Assembly: GCA_039105265.1 (NCBI GenBank)
Contig: JAPFFF010000038.1
Coordinates: 620,001-684,000 of the forward strand
Direction: 5' to 3'
Source of the DNA: Tritrichomonas musculus
Taxonomy: Eukaryota > Parabasalia > Tritrichomonadida > Tritrichomonadidae
Length of the DNA: 64,000 nucleotides
A program made the translations under genes and the position numbers. Shown piece by piece: positions 18,636-27,663 of this stretch (its first letter is position 1; every line of letters begins with the position of its first letter). The notes under the pieces were generated by a model. The model saw only the letters and a list, made by a program, of their open reading frames with translations. It was not told the DNA's origin and searched no databases.

Positions 18636-19570
18636 GGGATTTTCAACTCTCAATTATTCATTCAATTTTTTTTCAATGAAAATAAATTTTTTTCTGATTA
18701 CCAGAATTAATTATCTATGAATATTTCTAAAAGAGATTAAAATAAATCTTTTATTTTCAGTTTTATAAATATAATTAATATATTAATTTTTTATTTTATT
18801 CATTTTTCATCAATTCATAATGATCTTGATATGATATATAGTTTTTTTTGGAGAATAATTCAAAAATTGAGTATTGTTTGAATTAAAAATTTAGAAAACG
18901 TTCTGATAAATTTCATTTTTTATTTCAAACATAACCAAAACTATAATCAAATTCAAGCTATTAAAGTTATCTCCCGTTTTCAAAATGACTATTTTTCGCT
19001 TCAATCAAAAAAAATCTTTAATTCGAATTAAAGATATTTACATATATGTTTCAAAGAAGGCGATTTAAATTATCAGTCGTATTGTACCTTTTATCAAATA
19101 AGAGCGAAATCATCTAATCGACTTTATTTATGCTCCTTTTTAAAAAATTCGAGATAGTAATAAATTGAATGGATTCTCAATATTTGAATTAAATACAATA
19201 GAAAATCAATTTGTTCATGAAAATATTTTACCATAAAGGTCAATTATTCCAATATTTTCGAAAAATAAATTTTAGTAAAAAGCAACATGCTTTTTAAGAC
19301 CAATATATAATATCCCAATGTTACCGATTTTTATCTTTTATCTTTCAAGATAAAAGCAATATAAATGATTTTTGACAAACAAATAAATAAAAAAATTGAA
19401 TAAAAACTAAATCTAAATTTTCAATTAAATTATGATTTCATTTTTCATCATTAAAGATTCTTCTGAATTTTTCTGAGAATAATTTAATGGTCGCATATGT
19501 TTTCCCTGTAATCAAATAATTGTGATATGCTTTCAAAAAATTCTGAGAGTTTAGCGTTGAAAATCCCTAG
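18636..19570. other. Gene-free AT-rich intergenic DNA between two transposons
   Basis: No gene is seen. The words AGGGATTTTCAACTCTCAA (18636) and GAGAGTTTAGCGTTGAAAAT (19546, opposite sense) recall each other and may be edges of an older inverted repeat. Confidence 0.4.
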
Positions 19571-19574
19571 TTAA

Positions 19575-21590
19575 GGGGGACGTTTCAAAAGTTAATTAAT
19601 TGACCTATTATTTATATATGAATGATCGAAATCAATTCAAAATTTAAAAACGAAATAATATTTTATATAATCGATATATAATTAAAAGACTTAACAAAAT
19701 ATTTGTAAAACGAAGCAAAAAAAAGTTGTGCGAGAATAATTTTTTTTAATTATCCTTTGATTATGCAATTTTTCAAATATTTTGTGAATTTTTGCAATAT
19801 TTTTTGTTATTACTTCTTAAAAAAAAAGATTTTTGAACAAAATAATCACGCACTTTTTTAGAGTTTTTTATTTCCTTTTTAAAGCATATCTATTGTTTTA
19901 AATCGCTGCATAATTCATAGAGTTATTTCAATTTTTATAATTTTATAAATTTGCTTTAATTGAAAAAGTTCTAAACGTACATTTTTTAATGCCGAGACCG
20001 AAAAATCGAAACGCTAAGTGGGCTCAAAATATAAAAGATCATCAAAATATTCATAGAAATGTAGGGACCTCGCCTATTCCTCAACAAAAAAAAGATATTG
20101 GAACAGAAAAGAAAGATTTTATTGATTTTAACATGAAAACTCTGGTTTTTTCTACATTAGCTTCAGGTTTTTCATTTATTTCAGCTTTTACTTTTCTCGC
20201 TTTGTTAACAGGATATATTATCGACAAGAAAAATTTCTACAAAACGCAGAAAGAATTAGAAATAATTATAAACAATGAACTTTTAAAACAATTAAAACAA
20301 AATCAAGAAGAACTACAACCAAATACTATAGTTGGCTTCGATGGAGCCTGGAACCACGTGCGTGGTGGTTCCTGCTGCATCGTTACTATGGTCGATATAA
20401 AAACAAAAAAAATAATAGACATAGCAATAATCGAAAAAACAAAGCAATACGTTAAAGGAAATTCAGATTTATCGTCTAAATCCTTAGAAGCCGAAGGAAT
20501 TAAAAAACTATCACAAAAGTGGAAAAACGATAAAAGAATAATTGGATATGTCCACGATAATGATGGCACAACTCGTAAAATATTCAAAGAAAATAGATGG
20601 AATATTATCGAATATCTTGATTATGGCCATTCAATCAAAGCTGTTTCTCGACTTGTTAAAAATTTTGTTTCAAAAAATGAAGAATTCAAAGAAATAGAAA
20701 TTTCTTTAGAAAAATGGCTAATATCCATTTTAAAATCTAATGATAATCAAAATATTAAATTAGATTTATGGTTAAATAGCTATAATCACTATAAAAATGT
20801 GCATACAAATTGTAAACATTCAAAAAATAAAGTTTTGAAAAATTATACTTTTTCTGATAAAAGTATTGAAAAATTGAAAAAATTTTTAAAAAGAACAAGC
20901 AACTATGGAGCAAAAGTTAACAACCTAATAACTTCTCAAGCAGTTGAATCATTTAACGCTTTTAAATCGCACTTTGCTCAGAAATCATTGAAATTTGCTT
21001 CATCAACCAAATTAAGATATCAAATAGCCGCATTGACTTGGAATGATCGTACATGGCCATTTGATTTTGTACAAAACAACTTGTGTGCAGATAACATGAA
21101 CGAATATGTCAAAATAATATATAAAAACTTGGTTGAGCCAAATTGCAAAAAGTATCGCTGCACAAAAGAATTCAAGAACTTAAAAAATAAAAAAAGAAAT
21201 GAACAAAGATATAAGCAAAAGCAAAATAAAGACCCATATGCATATAAAGGTAAAAAAAAGGGCTTGAAAGAATTATTTACATAAATTTAAAAGTAAAAAA
21301 TACTAATTTTTTAATCAAGAAGCATATTTTGTTGAGTTTTTTTTATTTTTACCTTAAAAAACAATTTTGTCATTAATAATTTAGCTCATTTGTATAGTAT
21401 TTAAAAAAAGTTGAATCTGATATTATGTTGTGAAAAATGAAAAGCTTAAGAGCTAATGATAATTAAATTTAATCTTGAATATTAAATAAAATTATTTAAA
21501 AATAAATCATTTAAAGAAATCAGAATAAAAGAATTTTAACTTTTTTTCTATATATATAGATGAGACCAATTAAGTTCAGAAACGTCCCCC
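19575..21590 (+). mobile_element. Complete Kolobok-like DNA transposon, TTAA target duplication
   Basis: Termini GGGGGACGTTTC (19575) and GAAACGTCCCCC (ending 21590) are perfect inverted repeats over 12 bp, with weaker similarity further in (AAAGTTAATT against GAACTTAATT). TTAA lies directly outside on both sides (19571-19574, 21591-21594). The 2016-bp element contains one uninterrupted transposase gene. TTAA duplication plus this transposase type fits the Kolobok superfamily; piggyBac shares TTAA but has a different transposase and CCC termini. Confidence 0.8.
19989..21284 (+). CDS. Kolobok-like DDE transposase with N-terminal hydrophobic segment
   Basis: A 431-residue protein, sole gene of the TTAA-flanked element. 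The catalytic core shows GFDGAWNHVRGG (Asp118), VHDNDGTTRKIF (Asp190) and a later QAVESFNAF (Glu320), a plausible DDE triad, with the KKIIDIAIIEK strand and the DYGHSIKAV segment typical of Kolobok/Mutator-like folds. The N-terminus is basic (MPRPKNRNAKWAQ). Residues about 52-75 form an unbroken hydrophobic stretch (STLASGFSFISAFTFLALL) that would score as a membrane helix, which is unexpected for a nuclear enzyme. The C-terminus is very Lys-rich, probably for DNA binding. The reading frame is intact, so the element may be active or recent. Confidence 0.75.
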   Translation: MPRPKNRNAKWAQNIKDHQNIHRNVGTSPIPQQKKDIGTEKKDFIDFNMKTLVFSTLASGFSFISAFTFLALLTGYIIDKKNFYKTQKELEIIINNELLKQLKQNQEELQPNTIVGFDGAWNHVRGGSCCIVTMVDIKTKKIIDIAIIEKTKQYVKGNSDLSSKSLEAEGIKKLSQKWKNDKRIIGYVHDNDGTTRKIFKENRWNIIEYLDYGHSIKAVSRLVKNFVSKNEEFKEIEISLEKWLISILKSNDNQNIKLDLWLNSYNHYKNVHTNCKHSKNKVLKNYTFSDKSIEKLKKFLKRTSNYGAKVNNLITSQAVESFNAFKSHFAQKSLKFASSTKLRYQIAALTWNDRTWPFDFVQNNLCADNMNEYVKIIYKNLVEPNCKKYRCTKEFKNLKNKKRNEQRYKQKQNKDPYAYKGKKKGLKELFT

Positions 21591-21821
21591 TTAAACGCTC
21601 AGTTATTAATTGAATTTTTTTCAAAGGTAATAAAAAAATTATTTTTTTAAAATCTCTTTCAATAAGTAACTTAAATATTGATTTATAAGCTAAATATCTA
21701 CTTCAATCATCATTGTTTGCTTCATCAGATATGAAATAATCCAATTTTTCATCAAATTTTAGCAATTTTTCACCAAAAACGTTATTATTGAATTCTTTAG
21801 CATTTTTTAAGTTTATGCCAT

Positions 21822-22054
21822 ACAAGAAACTTGCAAAGCCGTTTATAAACTATGATTTTTTTAAAAAAATACAAATTCAATTATGATTAAGAATTCAAAA
21901 ATTTTATCTATACTCATTTAATTTTTGAATTGTCTTTGAAAAAAAAAAATATGTAATATATAATTAAATATTTAATATATATGAAAATTTTATTTTTTTA
22001 TACTTACATTTTACATATTAAAAAACGAAAAGCTAGTTGTCAAAAGATAACAAC
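21822..22054 (-). repeat. 232-bp host repeat, copy 2 (inverted)
   Basis: This is the inverted partner of 4929-5160. It shares the AGCTAGTTGTCAAAAGATAA end and the ACAAGAAACTTGC end with few differences. It has no gene. It supplies the reference that defines the right boundary of the foreign-looking block. Confidence 0.85.
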
Positions 22055-22263
22055 TTGTCTATTGGCAGAAAATAATTATTTAATAAGTGAAAATGATAGA
22101 AAAGTATTTTATATTTAAAAGATATTAATATTTTAATAGATTAATTTGGTTCTTAATTATATATATATCATAATTTTCATATTTTGAAAAGTTTTTTTAA
22201 GCGGAATGATGAAAAAAAGGCAATTTAAAAAAAATGCACTTTTTTTCAAATCGAGTCTATATA

Positions 22264-23936
22264 AACTTGAAATCAAAAGTCAGACGGTCTATTTTTCTCT
22301 CAATTTATTTGACAAAAATTATATGTTTTCAATTTTTATTTAAATTCATATAAACTCTCAAAAATTTAAAAAAACTTTATAAAATTGAATGATCAAAAAT
22401 TTTTAAAAATTATTAGAATTTTAGCTTTATTTTAATAAAATGTATCAAGACGAAAGTGTCGAACAAGCAATAGTACGGTTATTTCATGATGAACATTATT
22501 CAATGTCAAAAATTCGAAAAGCAATCCATGTTGGCCAAGTCAGGATTAGATATGTATTAAAAAAATTTGACGAAACAGGCCAAATTCCAAATCAATTGAA
22601 AAAAGGTCGACCCTCAAAGGCCAATCCAGATATTTTAAATCAGATAACAAATTTGACAATACAAAACAGAGTGATATCTGGTGAATCAATATCTCAATTT
22701 TTTTTGCAAAATAATATACAAATATCTCCATCAACAATAAATAGATATCGTAAAGATATTCTAGAATTCGATTTCAAGCCACCAAAGGTTAAACAATTTT
22801 TGTCTGAAGAAAATATAGCATCAAGAATATTATTTTCTAATTCAATTTTATCATCAGAAAAAATTGAATCAAACCGTATTATTTTTTCTGATGAAAGTCG
22901 CTTTTGTTTGTGCTCTGATGGTTATTGGCGTTGGTACAGAAAATGTGACAATGGAGATGATGTTTATACAAAAAAGCATAAATTTAATACAGGAGTTATG
23001 TTTTTTGGTGCAATTGGAAAAAATTATAAAAGTAAACTTTTAGTTTGTAGCACATCTATTAACGATTTAGAATATAGAAATATTTTAAATAGATGTGAAA
23101 TTTTTACAGAATTAAATTTGAAACGTGGAGAAGGAAATTATATCTATATGCAGGACGGAGCTCCTGCACATAAAAGTGCTCTGACCAAATTGTTTCTCAA
23201 AAAAAAATGTAATTTTTTAAAATTTTGGCCCTCCAATTCACCTGATTTAAATCCGATAGAACATCTTTGGGGAGCCATTAAAAGAATACTGAAAAAATAT
23301 CAAAATTTATCAAAAAGCAGTTTTATTGAAAAAGTTATTCAAATTTGGGATAATTTTCCACAAGAAAGTATTAACAGACTTGTCGAGAGCTTCGAAGATA
23401 GATTAAAACTTTTGATAACTAAGAATGGACAATCAATATCTGATGACCTTCGAAAAGGAATTCACAAATTTTCCAATCTTGAATATCATATTCAACCAAA
23501 TACAGAAATCCTTGATTATGATCAATTAGTCGAATCTTATGACCCAAGTATCGATGATTGCCCGGTTGAGTTTCATGCAAAACGCCCTTTTACTATCGAA
23601 GAAGATATTCTATTAATTGATCTCGTGGGAAAACTTGGAACCAAATGGAAGCAAATGGAAATATACTTTGATCAAAGAACATCAACTTCTCTAAGGAATC
23701 GTTGGGTTTATTTACGAAAATAACTTAATTTTACCTTTAAATTCCAAAAATTTCTTTTTTATCACTTTTTGAATAAAAATTTGTTTTAAAATTTTTAATT
23801 TTCACTTTTTGAAGTAAATCTAAAATTGGACGGAAAATTCAATGCAAAAGTGTGAATTTTGAATAGGTGATTATTTTTTATGAAAATTTTTGCATTCAAA
23901 AGTATTCAAAAGCCGTCCGACTTTTGACTCCTAGTT
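22264..23936 (+). mobile_element. Complete Tc1/mariner-like transposon, 1673 bp
   Basis: The left end AACTTGAAATCAAAAGTCAG and the inverted right end AACTAGGAGTCAAAAGTCGG are about 85% identical and flanked by TA on both sides (22262-22263, 23937-23938). One intact transposase gene fills the interior. Terminal blocks are shared with the non-autonomous copy at 17461-18633 and with the single end at 27618-27653. Confidence 0.85.
22440..23723 (+). CDS. Tc1/mariner-type (DD34E) transposase with C-terminal Myb/SANT domain
   Basis: A 427-residue transposase. Residues 1-110 form paired helix-turn-helix domains (a Tc1-type DNA-binding region, with a basic LKKGRPSKAN linker). The catalytic domain shows IIFSDESRFCL (first Asp), YMQDGAPAHKSA (second Asp) and WPSNSPDLNPIEHLWG (Glu), with 34 residues between the second Asp and the Glu, as in Tc1. 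After the core, residues about 380-427 read as a single Myb/SANT repeat: FTIEEDILLIDLVGKLGTKW, then a QMEIYFDQRT turn and a SLRNRWVYLRK recognition helix. Standard Tc1 transposases lack this, so it looks like capture of a host Myb repeat, which are abundant in trichomonads. The gene is uninterrupted and lies within well-defined ends. Confidence 0.9.
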   Translation: MYQDESVEQAIVRLFHDEHYSMSKIRKAIHVGQVRIRYVLKKFDETGQIPNQLKKGRPSKANPDILNQITNLTIQNRVISGESISQFFLQNNIQISPSTINRYRKDILEFDFKPPKVKQFLSEENIASRILFSNSILSSEKIESNRIIFSDESRFCLCSDGYWRWYRKCDNGDDVYTKKHKFNTGVMFFGAIGKNYKSKLLVCSTSINDLEYRNILNRCEIFTELNLKRGEGNYIYMQDGAPAHKSALTKLFLKKKCNFLKFWPSNSPDLNPIEHLWGAIKRILKKYQNLSKSSFIEKVIQIWDNFPQESINRLVESFEDRLKLLITKNGQSISDDLRKGIHKFSNLEYHIQPNTEILDYDQLVESYDPSIDDCPVEFHAKRPFTIEEDILLIDLVGKLGTKWKQMEIYFDQRTSTSLRNRWVYLRK

Positions 23937-23938
23937 TA

Positions 23939-24706
23939 TTATATATAAATATTCTTTATCAAATAATTATAATAAAATCTATTATAATATTTTCGATACA
24001 ACAATACAAATATAAAACAATTATAAGGATTGAGGAACAATCATATTCTATGTTATATCCTGACATTATCATATATAGAACAAGTCGATGAACCGGATTT
24101 TTTTATTCCTTAATATTTAAATTGATTATTTAAAAATTGAAATAATAAAAACATAATAATTCAAAATTTGTGTACATTGAATATTCAAAAACAAAAAAAT
24201 GTTCTTCTTCTATAATTATACAAACATAATTGTTTTATCCCATATATATCGACAAAAAATATTAGTTTTGTCCTTAGAATTTGATTTTTTCTTCTTTATT
24301 TCACGAGATATAAAATCAAAAAAATATCTATAAGAGTTTGTTTTTTTTTTAAAAAAAAATACTTCTGATATTTTTTTATTCTTATTCTATTTTTATAAAA
24401 AAATATCAAAAATATTAACTTTTGAAAGAGTAGGGTCAACTTATTTTTAACACAAAAACTCATAGTATAATTTGTTTGAATTTTTCATAAGTGCATATAA
24501 TATTTAATATAATATATAATAGTTTTTCTATCCAAAATATCTCCATAATTTATTTATATTATTGAGATAAAAATGTTTTATTCAATCTAAATCTAATTTG
24601 AATATGTATTCAAATATTTTTTTTCTCTCAATATTTTCTTTTCAAATTTAAGTTTTATAATTTTACAAATTTTTCTTGATGGGATATTAATATTTTTTAA
24701 ATATTC
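23939..24706. other. Gene-free AT-rich intergenic DNA
   Basis: No gene or RNA gene is seen between the Tc1-like element and the next inverted-repeat element. Confidence 0.5.
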
Positions 24707-25688
24707 AGAACGTAGGAAACTCTCAGATTTCTATGAAATTAATATATAATAAACAGCAATATATTACAAGATTATTTTAGTATATTTCATTTTTTAATTT
24801 TGCCTAGAAGCTGAATTATAACCAAAATAATTTTCCAAAATTGAAAGGAATTTGGACAATTTTCAATTCAATTTGTACCTTAACTTAAAACGACTTTTTT
24901 AAAAAATTGTGGCGTTGGAGTTTTTTTAAATTTTAATATAATAATATACATATAATAATCTACTATTTATTAAATTTTCATATATTGCATCTTTGCTGGT
25001 GGTGCTGTGCAATGCGATTTATCAAAGAAATCACCAAATTTTCTGGTAATAGTGTAAATCGACGTATCTCGGGATGTACATCCTAAGCACCGATTTTTTG
25101 TGCATTAACGAATTCTACGTAATCTGTACAACAACTTTCTACATATAAAGTTCAAAATCCGTCCACCATATGAATATGATTTGCTATCAGCAAAATCGAT
25201 AGCAAAAAAAAAAGGCTCATTCCCCTCATTTTTCGACTAGTGAAAACTTTCATCACTTTTTCTACACATGACATAGTTATAATCTTGCAAATTTATATAA
25301 ATATACAACTCACCATATGATTTATTTTGGAATATGTTGCGCACTTTTTTATGCATAAAATTGTCACTTTTTCTGTAACATACTAATGCATAAATTAAAT
25401 AACGGTTTTCATGAATTAATTTCATAACTATTTCCACAGTATGCAAAGTTACACAATATTTATTAGTTGATATATAATTAACTATATGTGTTGTATATTA
25501 TATTTTAACTAAAATTGTGTATGATCATTGTATTCCTTCCGCTATGCCATTTTTGAAAATGCTAACTTTTTGAAAGACCCAACGCCACGATTTGGCTTAA
25601 AACCTGTATTTGTTAATAACTATCACTAATAAGCTTATATTATTATTTTTGAGTCATAACTCCATTTTTGAAAAGTTTCCTACGTTCT
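24707..25688. mobile_element. Old inverted-repeat element, about 980 bp
   Basis: AGAACGTAGGAAACT (24707-24721) and its reverse complement (ending 25687) are perfect 15-bp ends; a second inverted pair, GTGGCGTTGG (24909) and CCAACGCCAC (25578), lies inside and suggests long degenerate ends. No clear target duplication is seen. The middle carries decayed coding-like words on the minus strand (about 25108-25205, FADSKSYSYGGRILNFICRK) and a 69-codon frame (25237-25446) of no known family. Its superfamily cannot be assigned. Confidence 0.55.
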
Positions 25689-25785
25689 AGTATTTTTCAA
25701 AAAACAATATTTTTTATTTTAGATTTTGTATGTTAAAGAAAAAGTTTTTATTGAAAAAGTCAAATGTCAAAACCAACTATTATAT

Positions 25786-26405
25786 TTATTCTTCATCATC
25801 CACTAAATCATCCATCTGCTTTTGGGCATTCCAAAATGCTACACCATTCAGCCCTGCTGTCTTTATCATGCCCGTTGATTTTGTTGATATTTGCAAGTGC
25901 GGTTTTTCAGTAAATGTTTCGATAAAATTGAATAGCTCATCCTTCGTCATAGGATGTCGGTTGTCTTTGATTTTAGATAAGAGTTTAAATCTAGGAAAGT
26001 TAGTTACATTCCTCCATAAACGTTTTGCGAGCTTAAGATACCAAATCATTGGTCGTAGTTCCACATCATCTTCTTTAACAATATTTCTTCCACTGTCACT
26101 CCTTGATTCTGGAACTATATCATCAATTCCCAAATATTCCTCTAATTCATGTTCGAGTAGAATATATTTCATTGATTTAAGGAATCGCATATGACTGTTA
26201 TCCCTTTTAGAGTGTCTCCGAATATTTGCAAAACCATGTTCTTGGTAATGTGAACTACATGCACCAACATCAACCTTTTCTTCGGTAATTATTGTAGATG
26301 CGATTCCAATTGCTGTGAATATATATTGCTTGCACCACGCTGCACTGAAACATATTTTACTCCTGTATGAACTAGGACTTTCTTTATATATATCAACTAA
26401 TATTA
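25786..26405 (-). pseudogene. Truncated unrecognised gene fragment
   Basis: On the minus strand a frame of about 205 codons is open from near 26405 to a stop at 25786, ending in an acidic QMDDLVDDEE tail. The first ATG is only at 26190, yet the upstream codons read as ordinary protein (ESPSSYRSKICFSAAWC, then ACSSHYQEHGFANIRRHSK), so the N-terminal part is probably missing rather than untranslated. His/Cys-containing AWCKQYIF and HYQEHGFANIRRH segments might be a catalytic or zinc site, but no family is recognised. The plus strand is also open here, as its antisense. A remnant of a multicopy gene or transposon is likely. Confidence 0.5.
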
Positions 26406-26449
26406 ATATTTATTTATATAAAATTTTAAAAAATTGAATGAAAAAAATT

Positions 26450-26537
26450 GCAACTTGGTCGGCTAGCCTGCAACTTGGTCGGCAAAAGCATTCAATTTTT
26501 TCAAAAATAATAAACGGTCGCATGAAACTTGGTCGGC
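26450..26537. repeat. Three copies of AACTTGGTCGGC
   Basis: CAACTTGGTCGGC begins at 26451 and 26471, and AAACTTGGTCGGC at 26525, all in the same direction. They stand out by GC content from the surroundings. They may be protein-binding sites or sub-terminal repeats of a lost transposon. Confidence 0.7.
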
Positions 26538-27617
26538 GTGAAAAGGATAAAAACGTACATAAAAACTTTTTGATAATACAAAATGTTAAATGAACAAATT
26601 TAACACCCTTTCAATAGCGCATGCTGAAATAAGCGAAATAAGGTCATGGTGCATTATATTTCCAATATAATAATGAGAAGCTAAAAAATCAGGTTTTTGA
26701 TTAATACATAAAAAGATTATTTTCAAAATTTTTAAAAAAGAACCAATTGGCCAACAAAAAAAGATTGTGATTAAGAACAAAGTTATAAGACGATAATTTC
26801 CTCATATCTTCTCTGTATGAAATTATTTCCATATTTGCAAATTAACGAATCTTAATATGTAATGAAATATTAATGCAATGCTACTAAAATAATTTGCGTT
26901 TTTTTTTTTTTTATTAAAAGAATATCAAGTCTAAAAATATTTAGAGAAATGGAGAGAATTTTATTAATTTACAAAAAGTTATCTTGTTCACTTTTTGAAA
27001 AATTTAATTTTTTTACCAAAATAAAATTATCTTTATTGATTTTAAATTTCATACTTAAATATTATTAGAATTATAATATATTACTTATCTTTTATTATAA
27101 TAAAAGTTAATTTCCTATGAAATATAAAAAATCTTTTTTAATAATTTGATATTTTGTACATACAGGCTTTTTTATATGTCATTACTTGAAAAAATAACTT
27201 TTATATAATTATATAACAATTAAATAGCCATAATTTCTAGTAAATATCTTCTCTTTACCTTAAAAAAGTTAAAAATATCGGTCATTATTGGCCATGATAA
27301 AAACCGTTTTTATCGATAATGATATTTATTATCGGATAGTATCGGTTATTCTACTCTACTCCCGATAATATCGATAATATTGGCAACGTATTTAACCGTT
27401 ATCGGACACTATCGATAAACATCCCTGCAATAAACATTATTATATTAGAAATATATAAATTCATTTTAAATAATAAATAATTTTTAAATTATGATATATA
27501 TATATATATATTTTTATTAACATATTTTTCTGATTATATTTGGTTTTGAAAAAATTGAGAAAAAAAAAATTATGAAATTAAAATTTGAAAGTAAATTTGT
27601 TCTGCCATATAATTTGA
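26538..27617. other. Gene-free intergenic DNA with TATCGATAA-rich patch
   Basis: Mostly AT-rich without a gene. At about 27290-27425 a patch of TATCGAT/CGATAATATC words ending in TCGATAAACATCCCTG resembles part of a MITE at 56313-56610. Confidence 0.5.
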
Positions 27618-27653
27618 ACGAAAAAAAAGTGGTCTGGCTTTTAATTTCAAGTT
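27618..27653. mobile_element. Single Tc1-family terminal repeat next to a kinase start
   Basis: Read inverted, the sequence is AACTTGAAATTAAAAGCCAG followed by ACCAC, matching the ends of the elements at 17461 and 22264, and it is followed by TA (27654-27655). No partner end was found within the preceding 3.5 kb. It lies 10 bases before the ATG of the triple-kinase gene, so it would be part of that gene's promoter or leader. Confidence 0.55.
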
Positions 27654-27663
27654 TATAAATAAA

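Noticed and set aside
25730-26194. Plus-strand frame of 154 codons opposite the truncated gene
   Set aside because: Ser/Leu/Phe-rich antisense of a normal-looking minus-strand frame with an acidic C-terminus.
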